Translations under genes and position numbers: made by a program | In this document: piece by piece, positions 25,561-33,031 of the stretch | How the letters are laid out: every line of letters begins with the position of its first letter | Position numbering within the stretch: position 1 is the first letter of the stretch | The notes under the pieces: model-generated | What the model was told of the DNA's origin: nothing | The model's database searches: none | What the model saw: the letters and a program-made list of their open reading frames with translations, nothing else | Source: Novosphingobium sp. SG707 | GTDB taxonomy: Bacteria > Pseudomonadota > Alphaproteobacteria > Sphingomonadales > Sphingomonadaceae | Reading direction: 5' to 3' | Length of the DNA stretch: 64,000 nucleotides | Assembly (NCBI RefSeq): GCF_012275515.1 | Contig: NZ_JAAZQL010000011.1 | Span: forward strand, 79,595 to 143,594

Positions 25561-26094
25561 CTAGGTCGTCCGATCCCAGCGCAACGCGTTGCGTAGCTGC
25601 CCCGTTATCATCCCCGTAGCGAACGCCAGTTCCGCGACCTCGCGGAGGATCACATCCATCCGCGGCCTGCTCAACTCCTCCTGGTCGAACGGCCGGTCCG
25701 GTTCTCCTCGCGTGCGCACGCTGCGTATCGCCGGGAGACCGTGCTCCAAGCCTTCCATCAGGAACTGCGAGTGCATAATGCGGTTACGCCGGCGCCTTTC
25801 CTCGTGGAGCTGTGCGGCGACGCTCTCCACGCGGGCCTCCCAACCCTCGATGCTCCCGACGAGCGGAAACGCACCGGTGTCGATCGCCGCCACGGCCGCG
25901 GCCTTAACCTTGGCGTTGTTGTCCATCCGGGCCAGCCGGTCCTGGGTGTCCCCCCAGTTCTCGAACCCCGCAGCGTAGAGGATGATCAGATCGAGTTCTC
26001 CCTCGATCCACTGGAAGGTCGAGAGGTACAGCCCGAGGAAGGTGAACAGCGGATCGGAATCGCGCGCCCAGTCATGTTCTGTTAGATTCGCCAT
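25561..26094 (-). CDS. HEPN-like protein with R-N-x3-H motif (second copy)
   Basis: A 177-residue, mainly helical protein. R-R-R-N-R-I-M-H-S-Q-F at residues 101-111 carries the R-N-x3-H pattern of HEPN RNases (R103, H108), after helices beginning L-F-T-F-L-G-L-Y-L-S-T-F-Q-W-I-E-G-E-L-D. The ATG at 26094 is preferred to an upstream TTG at 26151. It has the same motif and general plan as the protein at 16535-17188 but little other visible identity. It could be an RNA-cleaving effector or a non-catalytic relative. Confidence 0.6.
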   Translation of the reverse strand: MANLTEHDWARDSDPLFTFLGLYLSTFQWIEGELDLIILYAAGFENWGDTQDRLARMDNNAKVKAAAVAAIDTGAFPLVGSIEGWEARVESVAAQLHEERRRRNRIMHSQFLMEGLEHGLPAIRSVRTRGEPDRPFDQEELSRPRMDVILREVAELAFATGMITGQLRNALRWDRTT

Positions 26095-26279
26095 CAACCG
26101 CTTTCGTACAAACCTTACAACCGAATAAATGGCAGAAAGCTGCCTGCGCAAAGCTTATCGAACATCCCAAACGTCCAGCGACAACGCCCTTTTCAGTCCA
26201 GTTGAATCCACATGAACGATGGGCAGATTACCGCTACCTCGCCCCGATTCCGGTCAGTCGCAAAGGTCCGCTCTCAACG

Positions 26280-26696
26280 TCATTCCCAAGGATTGAGCAG
26301 CGCCACGCCTGTTCGTTCAAAATCCGCGATATTGCGCGTCACGACGGTAAGCCCATGCTCCAGCGCAGTTGCGGCGATCCAAGCATCACGCTCACTGGCG
26401 GGATCTGGCACATGCAGCGCGGCGCACCGTCGAGCGACACCCACTCCGGGTTCGAGCACCCTGTCGGCAAACCCCGGCAGAACTATGGTTTCGAGCCAAC
26501 GCCGTAGTGCCTGACCCTGCGCGGCATCCTGTCTCTCCTTCAGCCGAACGCCCAGTTCCAGTTCAAAAACCGTGAATACGGAAAGGAAGGTCTGTGCCGG
26601 TGAGGTCGCCCGAAGCCATCGGACCACATTCTCGTCTGCCTTGCCCGAATGCAGTTTACGGCTTTCAGAAATCACATTGGTGTCGAGCAGGAACAT
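26280..26696 (-). CDS. VapC-like PIN-domain toxin
   Basis: A 138-residue PIN-domain ribonuclease. The first acidic residue is in F-L-L-D-T-N-V-I-S-E at the N-terminus, with further acidic residues in F-E-L-E-L-G-V and the R-D-A-W-I-A-A-T-A segment, and a final V-V-T-R-N-I-A-D-F strand: the FitB/VapC pattern. The ATG overlaps the antitoxin stop by one base (TGATG), the usual toxin-antitoxin coupling. Expected role: cleavage of RNA when the labile antitoxin is lost. Confidence 0.92.
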   Translation of the reverse strand: MFLLDTNVISESRKLHSGKADENVVRWLRATSPAQTFLSVFTVFELELGVRLKERQDAAQGQALRRWLETIVLPGFADRVLEPGVGVARRCAALHVPDPASERDAWIAATALEHGLTVVTRNIADFERTGVALLNPWE

Positions 26697-26950
26697 CAGT
26701 CGAATTCAGCCGGTCTAAAGCCCGGCATCGCGTTGGGAAATTCCATCGGGAAGTCGAGATCCTCGGCCGGCATCAGCATATCGGCAAGCGACCGGCTCTG
26801 ACCAGCAAGACGCTCATATTCCTCGATGCTGAGCACGACGAGCGCAGGCTTACTACGCTCGGTCACAAAGACTGGGCCTTGTTTTGCCGCACGCTTGGCG
26901 CGCGCGGGATCACGATTGAAATCGCGGGAAGAAAGAAAGGACACGGTCAC
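26696..26950 (-). CDS. Phd/YefM-type antitoxin
   Basis: An 84-residue antitoxin. The N-terminal part (S-S-R-D-F-N-R-D-P-A-R-A-K-R-A-A) and G-P-V-F-V-T-E-R-S-K-P-A-L-V-V-L-S match the Phd/YefM DNA-binding fold, followed by the E-E-Y-E-R-L helix and a proline-rich acidic tail that would wrap the toxin. The start is a GTG at 26950. It should repress its own promoter, located in the spacer beyond 26950. Confidence 0.9.
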   Translation of the reverse strand: MTVSFLSSRDFNRDPARAKRAAKQGPVFVTERSKPALVVLSIEEYERLAGQSRSLADMLMPAEDLDFPMEFPNAMPGFRPAEFD

Positions 26951-27249
26951 GGCACAGCCTCACTTGTCGTTACGATGCGACATAGCAGAAAAATGGCATG
27001 CTGTCATCTGATCTCTTCGCAGCCCGATGGTCGCCCGGCTGTGGACTGGCGTCGAGAGTAACCCCGAAAAATGGCAAAAGATTGCGAATTGTATGCGCCG
27101 ATCAGCTTCCAAATCTCATGCTGATCCGTAGGCTGACCGAATTGTCGGCCCTTGCTGCCCATAGACCTGCAGCACCGACTGTATGGCGTTGCCGGAAACA
27201 AACACACAGCCAACGGCCCCCATCCAGATGCGCGGGTCGTCTGACAATC
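26951..27249. other. Spacer between two toxin-antitoxin-like loci
   Basis: About 300 bases. It should contain the promoter of the antitoxin gene near 26950-27000. A short minus-strand frame (27004-27213) has no ribosome-binding site or recognisable product. No repeats seen. Confidence 0.45.
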
Positions 27250-28170
27250 TTAAACTTCAGCTGCCTGTTTGAGCTTTGCGATATGGGCGATGCAGATCTC
27301 CTGAACTTTCTGCCCCAGCACTTGAATCCGCTCCCGGAGCCAGTTCAATTCCTCCGGAGAAATGTCGAAATGCTTGGAGTGCTGGCCTTTGCGGTAAGCG
27401 TCCTTGAGCTTCTGGTACATTGCACGTTGTGCGCGAGTGCCACGAGGCCAGGCATCATAGAGTTGCGGCATGATTTCTTCCGCAAGGCCTCGTAAAAAGA
27501 GAATGTTTGGATTTCGTGGGGCGTAAAACGTGAGTGTCAGCAGAACGCAGCGATAGAGGCAGTCAGCCGATTGATTGAGCAGATATGCGGCATTCTTATG
27601 GTATGTCTTTTGAAGCGATATATCCGCCAGCTCATACCACCTCATCGCATCTGCAAATCCATCTTCGAAATATTCTTTCGCCGTATCATAAGCTTGCTTT
27701 GGAGTTTTTGGCTTGGGCTCCGCCAGCAAGCGATCATCGGACTGGTAGAGGATCACCCCGTCCTTTGCGATCTCCATGAACAGAAGCCGCCCATGGGACA
27801 GGCCATCATTCACCTGCTGAAGCGAATGAACGATAAAATTCACCGGCGTCCGAATGATCTTTTCGACTTGATAGGCGTCGAACAACCGCTGCTCGGTTTC
27901 CTCCCAATATTCCGCGCGATCCGTCAGCTCCTTCTGATTGACGATCACAAGGATATCGTAGTCGGAGGTATATTGGTTTGCGTCAAAGGGCGCATCGACC
28001 CAATCGCCCCGGGCATAGGAGCCGAACAGGATGACCTTCAGGATCCGGGCTGATTTGCGGCGCCCAATCGCCTCCTGCGTTGCTTCACGAAAGCCCTGAA
28101 ACAGGATCTCGACCACGCGGTCGAGTTCGCGCTGTTTGACGGCCGGAAGATGATTGAGGTCACTGCGCAT
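27250..28170 (-). CDS. Nucleotidyltransferase-HEPN fusion protein
   Basis: A 306-residue protein joining the two halves of an MNT-HEPN toxin-antitoxin pair. The N-terminal nucleotidyltransferase has G-S-Y-A-R-G-D-W at residues about 50-57 and the S-D-Y-D-I-L-V metal-binding strand near residue 70, both typical of the minimal nucleotidyltransferase fold. The C-terminal half is a helical HEPN domain with a Y-R-K-G-Q-H-S-K-H-F segment near residue 270, where the usual tyrosine of Y-S-x-H-Y is replaced. In two-gene systems the nucleotidyltransferase modifies and silences the HEPN RNase; here both are in one chain. It stands alone between two VapBC loci. Confidence 0.85.
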   Translation of the reverse strand: MRSDLNHLPAVKQRELDRVVEILFQGFREATQEAIGRRKSARILKVILFGSYARGDWVDAPFDANQYTSDYDILVIVNQKELTDRAEYWEETEQRLFDAYQVEKIIRTPVNFIVHSLQQVNDGLSHGRLLFMEIAKDGVILYQSDDRLLAEPKPKTPKQAYDTAKEYFEDGFADAMRWYELADISLQKTYHKNAAYLLNQSADCLYRCVLLTLTFYAPRNPNILFLRGLAEEIMPQLYDAWPRGTRAQRAMYQKLKDAYRKGQHSKHFDISPEELNWLRERIQVLGQKVQEICIAHIAKLKQAAEV

Positions 28171-28211
28171 CTATTCGTTCTCAATTCCTGCAATTCGGGA
28201 GATTGCGCCGT

Positions 28212-28613
28212 TCACCGCACCACCTCGATAGAAACCCCTATGCCGAGATCTCCCCAGAGCCGATCTGCCGTGACGGCCACGGCCTGACGTGATCGCGCCA
28301 GAGCGAGGCAAGAGCGCTCCCCCAAACCCAAGCCGACACCGCGGATCAGTGGATGGATCTCCCCGCCAATATCGGCCTGATCACGATCCACCGCGATGAC
28401 GTCGATATCGAGCTCTGCCAACATAGCTTTGGCTTCGGCTGCTTCGATGCCGCGATCCGTCAGCTTGGCCAGCACTTCATGGTAATTCACAGCCGATACC
28501 AAGGCCCGGGTCAAGCGGGCTTCAACCCGATCAGCTCCGGGTTCGTCGAACAACAGGCAAAGCAGCGCCGAGGCATCGAGGACAAATGTAGGATTGGGGG
28601 AACTATCGGTCAC
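28212..28613 (-). CDS. PIN-domain toxin (VapC-like)
   Basis: A 133-residue PIN-domain protein: F-V-L-D-A-S-A-L-L-C-L-L at the start with the first acidic residue, N-Y-H-E-V-L-A-K-L in the middle, and A-V-T-A-D-R-L-W at the end. The GTG at 28613 is preferred over a TTG at 28625 because GAGG lies six bases upstream. It overlaps the AbrB-type antitoxin gene by 11 bases, as expected for a toxin translated by coupling. Confidence 0.88.
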   Translation of the reverse strand: MTDSSPNPTFVLDASALLCLLFDEPGADRVEARLTRALVSAVNYHEVLAKLTDRGIEAAEAKAMLAELDIDVIAVDRDQADIGGEIHPLIRGVGLGLGERSCLALARSRQAVAVTADRLWGDLGIGVSIEVVR

Positions 28614-28860
28614 GCGCTGCCTCAACGCGTCGCTGGGCGATCAGTTCCTCCGAGACCAACCCTTCCTTCGGGGCAAAGGCCTTTAGCCGCTCCTGAACCC
28701 GCTTGAGCGCGGACCTGGCCGGTCGGATGCGTACCTCATCACCCTGCAATTCAAAAAGGACCGTATCGCCATTTTGCAAGCCGAGAGCCCGGCGCATTTC
28801 TGCGGGCAGCGCGATACGCCCACCGGCAATGACTTTACCTCGTGCGATATTCATGCCCAT
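28603..28860 (-). CDS. AbrB/MazE-type antitoxin
   Basis: An 85-residue protein with the SpoVT/AbrB swapped-hairpin domain: K-V-I-A-G-G-R-I-A-L-P-A-E-M-R-R-A-L-G-L near the N-terminus, then G-D-T-V-L-F-E-L and D-E-V-R-I-R-P. The C-terminal tail contacts the toxin in related pairs. The ATG at 28860 (a second ATG is at 28854) is placed directly after a palindrome at 28888-28897, its probable operator. The reading frame continues without a stop into the upstream winged-helix frame (see 28861-29346), so a fused product is also possible. Confidence 0.85.
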   Translation of the reverse strand: MGMNIARGKVIAGGRIALPAEMRRALGLQNGDTVLFELQGDEVRIRPARSALKRVQERLKAFAPKEGLVSEELIAQRRVEAARDR

Positions 28861-29346
28861 CGTCCCGGATCGAGTACTGATTGGCATATGGTACCATAAT
28901 GGCATGCCTCGTAGCAAGTCGGTCTCGTCTCCCCGATCTTGACGGAAGGCGATTGCAATTTCGGCGCTCGCGGCAACAATCGTGTCGATCACGCGGTCGA
29001 GGGCGGACCGGCTGCCCCATGTGAGTTGGAGATCCGTTCGGCGATGATCCTCGAGACTGGGCTCGCGAGTGAGCGCTCCCAGTTGAGCCAGTCTGGCCGA
29101 GCGGCGATGCGGCTTCGACACGATTTCATCGGTCGACAGACAGGCCTGATAGAGCGTCTTCCCCTCGATTTCGGCGAGATAGACCTCGAAGAGGAGTGCA
29201 ACATATTGCCTCGCGGAAAGCAGCGGCCCCAGGCTTTCGAGGATGACCTTCTCGACCCGCAGGAAGGCCCGGCATACCAGTGCGCGTGAGCTTGCCGACC
29301 AAAGGCTGGCGGGCTGGACGTCGTTCGAGTTTGGCATCACCGTCAT
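28861..29346 (-). pseudogene. MarR-like winged-helix reading frame running into the antitoxin
   Basis: An ATG at 29346 opens a frame with a ribosome-binding GGAG upstream. About residues 30-130 look like a MarR-type winged helix: F-E-V-Y-L-A-E-I-E-G-K, an R-R-S-A-R-L-A-Q-L-G-A-L recognition segment, and the wing D-H-R-R-T-D-L-Q-L-T. Similar regulators are carried by alphaproteobacterial mobile elements. There is no stop before the AbrB-type gene, so the frame is continuous with it for 247 codons in total. Either the regulator lost its own 3' end when the toxin-antitoxin pair was acquired, or a real fusion protein is made; the independent start and operator at 28860-28897 favour the first. Confidence 0.55.
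28888..28897. promoter_or_regulatory. Palindrome ATGGTACCAT upstream of the antitoxin
   Basis: A perfect 10-base palindrome (12 bases with one flanking pair), 27 bases before the AbrB-type start codon and flanked by TGGCAT/ATGGCA repeats. A likely autoregulatory operator. Confidence 0.5.
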
Positions 29347-29394
29347 AAGGACACTCCGCTTTTGTCGATATCGGAACGGTCGCGGGCAGGGGGA

Positions 29395-29868
29395 TCAACC
29401 TCGCTGTATGGGAGGCCGGGATGCTGGGCACCCCTTCCAGGATGCATCGCTGCCTTGTTGTGCGAGGCGCTGACGATGGCGCCAGGTCGCGACGATCAGG
29501 ACGATCTGCGTAACCCACCCCCATACCGCCAGGGCATTCATGTAGGCTTTCCATCCTGCCGCTGGAACAACGATCTGGCCGACATGGATGAACACTTCGG
29601 CCTGCAGCAGGGCGGCCACCCATATGGGCCAGAATCGCGTGCTGCGAATGGCAAGCCATAGAAAAATGGCCAGCAGCACCATGTCGATTATCAGGATTCC
29701 GGTCTCGAGCTGGCGAAAGTGTGCTCTGGTCGGATCGGCCGCCATCACACTTGCCGATGCACCGCCAAACAGAGCAGCCGCCCCGATCTGCTCGGGTCGG
29801 CCACCCCGGATGGCCGCGTAAAGACTGCTGACGATCAGCAGGATGAGGAATGCGACATGTCTCGTCAT
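29395..29868 (-). CDS. Four-helix integral membrane protein
   Basis: A 157-residue hydrophobic protein with about four membrane segments (near residues 3-20, 55-75, 80-100 and 110-128) and a short polar C-terminal tail. No family recognised. It lies just upstream of the winged-helix frame and downstream of the LuxR-type gene on the same strand, in the regulatory end of the mobile element. Confidence 0.65.
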   Translation of the reverse strand: MTRHVAFLILLIVSSLYAAIRGGRPEQIGAAALFGGASASVMAADPTRAHFRQLETGILIIDMVLLAIFLWLAIRSTRFWPIWVAALLQAEVFIHVGQIVVPAAGWKAYMNALAVWGWVTQIVLIVATWRHRQRLAQQGSDASWKGCPASRPPIQRG

Positions 29869-29918
29869 ATCGAACCTGAACCATTATGGAAATCGGTGTC
29901 AGGGAACCCTGACAGGCA

Positions 29919-30263
29919 TCAGGCAACCCGCAGATGCTGTCCCACATCAAGGGGTTCCACCTTGCCCGGTTTGACCAGATCGCCATAGCTGACTTCGCGC
30001 AGGCCGATGTCGTCGCTCGCCTGTTTGAGATTGGCATGGGTCGCGACGATCTTTTCGCGGGTTTCAGCAACGAGCATCATGGCAGATGCAGAGCTCAGGA
30101 TAGCTTCCTGTCCGACAATGGCGGATATCCCTCCATCGAGCCGGGCAAGCGGGATGGCGGCATTGAGTTCCGCAATACGGGCGAGAGCGATATCAAGGGC
30201 CGTCTCTGCGGCAAAGAGCCGCTGGGCTACTGTTTGGGCAATGGCTAGGCGTTGAGTACGCAT
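29919..30263 (-). CDS. Hypothetical helical protein of the mobile element
   Basis: A 114-residue protein with a strong GGGGAGGAG ribosome-binding sequence before the ATG at 30263. It is rich in alanine and predicted largely helical (T-V-A-Q-R-L-F-A-A-E-T-A-L-D-I-A-L-A-R-I). No known domain. It follows the LuxR-type regulator by 63 bases and is probably co-transcribed with it. Confidence 0.65.
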   Translation of the reverse strand: MRTQRLAIAQTVAQRLFAAETALDIALARIAELNAAIPLARLDGGISAIVGQEAILSSASAMMLVAETREKIVATHANLKQASDDIGLREVSYGDLVKPGKVEPLDVGQHLRVA

Positions 30264-30326
30264 GGTTTCTCCTCCCCGTTCCCGCTGAAGGAACGGATTG
30301 TGTTGGATGATAATGGAAGGGCTGGC

Positions 30327-30902
30327 CTATGGGCGAAGCAGGCTGCTCAGCCCGGAAAGCAGCGATACAGCGGAACCGACCGTAACAATGATACCGACGG
30401 TTACGGCTGCGATGACGATGAGGGTTTTACTCGCACTCAGATCATTGGCTTTTCTCCCGTTCAGACGGAGCGGCACCAGATCGAGCATTGCCGGCCTGAG
30501 AACAGCAACGGAATGTATGTCCTGTTGCTGAGCCGGCGGGGCGTCGACGATGATGGTGTCGTCCGTGTCATTCGAGACGGGATCAGAGAATGCTGAATCG
30601 GCCGGTTTGGGAAGTTCCAGAAAATGGGCGCCCATTGACTGCCCCCCTGCAGAAGGGGTGGCTTGTGCCTCCCATTCGGCAAACACCCGGCCGGCTTCGC
30701 CGCGGTTTTGCACGCCCAGATGGCGGCAGGCGGACAGGACATGCTTATAGACCCGGCTCTCCGAGATACCGAGCATGGCCGCAATTTCCTTGGTGAGATA
30801 CCCCTTGGCAACCAGGCGCAGGCAATCCTGCTGACGCGAAGTCAATTGCTGCAATCGTTCCCTGTTGCTTTCTACGAACAGCTGAATGCGGTCAGTTTGC
30901 AT
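30327..30902 (-). CDS. LuxR-type HTH regulator with C-terminal membrane anchor
   Basis: A 191-residue protein. Residues 17-75 are a LuxR-type four-helix DNA-binding domain (L-T-S-R-Q-Q-D-C-L-R-L-V-A-K-G, then K-E-I-A-A-M-L-G-I-S-E-S-R-V-Y-K-H). There is no receiver or sensory domain at the N-terminus. A linker of about 80 residues rich in D, P and S leads to a single C-terminal membrane helix (about residues 160-182, T-L-I-V-I-A-A-V-T-V-G-I). AGGAGGG precedes the start. A membrane-tethered regulator at the edge of the element. Confidence 0.85.
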   Translation of the reverse strand: MQTDRIQLFVESNRERLQQLTSRQQDCLRLVAKGYLTKEIAAMLGISESRVYKHVLSACRHLGVQNRGEAGRVFAEWEAQATPSAGGQSMGAHFLELPKPADSAFSDPVSNDTDDTIIVDAPPAQQQDIHSVAVLRPAMLDLVPLRLNGRKANDLSASKTLIVIAAVTVGIIVTVGSAVSLLSGLSSLLRP

Positions 30903-31171
30903 CGCGCCCTCCTAAGCCGGGAGACCAGACCGCTGAGGGCGACGAGCGCTGTTGGCGAAGTCATTTACCTGGCCTCGCGGGGCAGGCCCAGAGCGATCAT
31001 GACATAAATTCAATGAATTGTTTGTGCTGCATTACAGCAATTTGACACTCTTGCGCAATTGTCTGATCGCGATGCCGCACGCTTTGGGCGGCGCGGTTTA
31101 GCGCATTGCGGCAGAATGAAGGGGAGAGGGGAGGAGCCGCCGTAACTCGCATGGCGACGGAGTCCCTGAAC

Positions 31172-31666
31172 ATGACCACCTCTGAACTGCTCACCCTCTT
31201 GCGCGAAATTGGCGCGGCCATGGCTACCCATCAACCCCAACGGTCGGACAGCAAAGCGCAGCTATGGTCAGAGCTGCAATCGCGTCTTGAAACCGTTCTT
31301 GGCCGCTTCGAGGGCGAGCCGCATCCTGCCATCGCGGTCGCGCGAGGCAAGGTGGCTGAAACATTGCCTTTTCGGATCGATGCTGACGAACGAATCGTCG
31401 AAGAGGCAAAAAATGCGGTCTGGGTCAGGGGCTGGGTGCGGGTCGATTGGCAGGACATCGAGGCGAATCTGGCCTTGAGGATCGATAAATTGGGCCGGGC
31501 CATCGAAGCTCTTTCGACGATCAGGCAGGCGGTTTTTCTCGCCCATGCACGCGATGCACTGCTCTATGATGCCATTGCAGATCGCCTCGGGATTGCCCTT
31601 GCCGATGTCCAGCGCGAACTTGCGGCAGCCCTGGCCTTGATCGATGCCGCCGTCAACGAGGACTGA
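31172..31666 (+). CDS. Sigma-factor-like HTH protein
   Basis: A 164-residue protein. The C-terminal part (I-E-A-L-S-T-I-R-Q-A-V-F-L-A-H, then Y-D-A-I-A-D-R-L-G-I-A-L-A-D-V-Q-R-E-L) resembles sigma-70 region 4. There is no region 2, so it is probably a regulator rather than a complete sigma factor. GGAG nine bases before the ATG at 31172 decided the start; in-frame ATGs at 31106 and 31151 are possible. It is ten bases upstream of the Toprim primase gene and co-transcribed with it. Confidence 0.7.
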   Translation: MTTSELLTLLREIGAAMATHQPQRSDSKAQLWSELQSRLETVLGRFEGEPHPAIAVARGKVAETLPFRIDADERIVEEAKNAVWVRGWVRVDWQDIEANLALRIDKLGRAIEALSTIRQAVFLAHARDALLYDAIADRLGIALADVQRELAAALALIDAAVNED

Positions 31667-31676
31667 GGGCTGCAGA

Positions 31677-32558
31677 ATGTCCGACAGGTCTCTCCTGCTC
31701 GACTCGCATGGCGCGCAATTGGTCAAGGAACTGGGCGGCCTTTGGCGAAACGGGCAGGGGCTATGCCTGTGTCCCGCGCATGACGACCATAACCCCAGCC
31801 TTTCGATCCGGGTCGGCGAACGTGCCTTGCTCTTCAAGTGCTTTGCCGGTTGCGACACCGTCAATGTGCTGCGTGCGATCCGACGGATGCATTTGCCCTT
31901 GCCGGACAGCTGCCTTTTTTCGTCATCAATGAATGCCTCGCGGATCGAGGCGACATCCGGCCTTGCCCAACGCCTATGGGACGCCTCCCTTCCTCTGACC
32001 AGAAGTCTGGCGGAGGCCTATCTGTCCAACCGCCTGCTCAGGCCACCCTGGCATGACCTGCGTTACAACGCGCGCACGCCGCTGGGCCGAGGCCGTGCCG
32101 TCGTTTTTCGTCCGGCCATGATCGCAGCTGTAAGGGAGGGCAATCGGATCACGGCGGTCCACCGCACCTTTATCGAGCCTGGAACAGCGTCGAAAGCGAG
32201 GGATCTCGCTACCTCTCGGATGATGCTGGGGCGTCCCGGTCGCGGCGCGGTCCAGCTTGCGCCGGCAGCCTCGTTGCTGGGGCTGGCGGAAGGCATAGAA
32301 ACCGCGCTTGCGGCCATGCAACTCCATGGCATAACGGTTTGGGCGACGCTTGGCACCGAACGGGCAGGCCATCTATTGCTGCCGCAAGGGCTCGAGCGCC
32401 TCATTCTCTTGTTCGACCACGATGCAGCGGGCCTGGAGGCTGACCGGCAGGCGCGCCGTGCTTACCAGCGCCCAGGTCTGGAAATCGAGAGCTTATGGCC
32501 GCCGGCGCCGCACAACGATTGGGCGGAGGTTTTGCTGGCCAGATCTCAGATGGCCTGA
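31677..32558 (+). CDS. Toprim-domain DNA primase-like protein
   Basis: A 293-residue protein with a CHC2-like zinc-binding front (C-L-C-P-A-H-D-D-H then F-K-C-F-A-G-C, residues about 30-61) and a C-terminal Toprim domain: L-L-G-L-A-E-G-I-E-T-A-L-A near residue 200 with the catalytic glutamate, and L-I-L-L-F-D-H-D-A-A-G near residue 243 with the D-x-D-like pair. This is the mobile-element primase/helicase-associated family common in alphaproteobacterial plasmids and ICEs. It would prime replacement-strand synthesis of transferred DNA. Confidence 0.88.
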   Translation: MSDRSLLLDSHGAQLVKELGGLWRNGQGLCLCPAHDDHNPSLSIRVGERALLFKCFAGCDTVNVLRAIRRMHLPLPDSCLFSSSMNASRIEATSGLAQRLWDASLPLTRSLAEAYLSNRLLRPPWHDLRYNARTPLGRGRAVVFRPAMIAAVREGNRITAVHRTFIEPGTASKARDLATSRMMLGRPGRGAVQLAPAASLLGLAEGIETALAAMQLHGITVWATLGTERAGHLLLPQGLERLILLFDHDAAGLEADRQARRAYQRPGLEIESLWPPAPHNDWAEVLLARSQMA

Positions 32559-32570
32559 TGAATGCGATGG

Positions 32571-32604
32571 GCGCTGCCCTGCACTGGATCATGCAGGGCA
32601 GCGC
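32571..32604. terminator. Bidirectional hairpin between Toprim and HU genes
   Basis: Perfect 13-bp stem GCGCTGCCCTGCA (32571-32583) and its complement (32592-32604) with an 8-base loop, located between convergent genes. No T-run, so termination may be Rho-assisted. Confidence 0.65.
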
Positions 32605-32610
32605 AAGCCA

Positions 32611-32886
32611 TTAGCCGTTGAGGCGGTCCTTGACGGCCTTGGCGGGCGTGAAGCCCAGCTTCTTCGAAGCCTTGATCGTGATAGTCTCGCCGGTCGAGGG
32701 ATTGCGGCCTTCACGCTCCGGCGTTTCCTTGACCTTGAACTTTCCAAAACCGCTGAGCGCGATCTCGTCGCCATTGGCAGCCGCATCGGCGATCACCCCA
32801 AACACGGCATCGACCAGCTTGCGCGCGTCGGCCTTGGTCAGCCCATTGGCCCCGGCGACGGCTTCGGCGAGTTCGGCATTGTTCAT
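32611..32886 (-). CDS. HU-family nucleoid protein
   Basis: A 91-residue histone-like HU protein with the full family sequence plan: the N-terminal helices (A-E-L-A-E-A-V-A-G-A-N-G-L-T), the I-A-L-S-G-F-G-K-F core, and the arm R-E-G-R-N-P-S-T-G-E with the conserved proline that bends DNA. AGGAG precedes the ATG at 32886. An HU copy inside a transfer element probably helps shape the element's DNA or its replication complex. Confidence 0.95.
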   Translation of the reverse strand: MNNAELAEAVAGANGLTKADARKLVDAVFGVIADAAANGDEIALSGFGKFKVKETPEREGRNPSTGETITIKASKKLGFTPAKAVKDRLNG

Positions 32887-33031
32887 TCAAATTCTCCTGC
32901 TTTTTTGATTCTGCGGCTTTTTAGCGAGCAGGCTGCCCGGCGTCACGGCGCAAACGTCGCGATCGAAGGGGGAAGGGGGAGGGGCCAGACAGGCGGTTCG
33001 ATGTCCGGGTCGCCACACCGGAGTTCATGGT

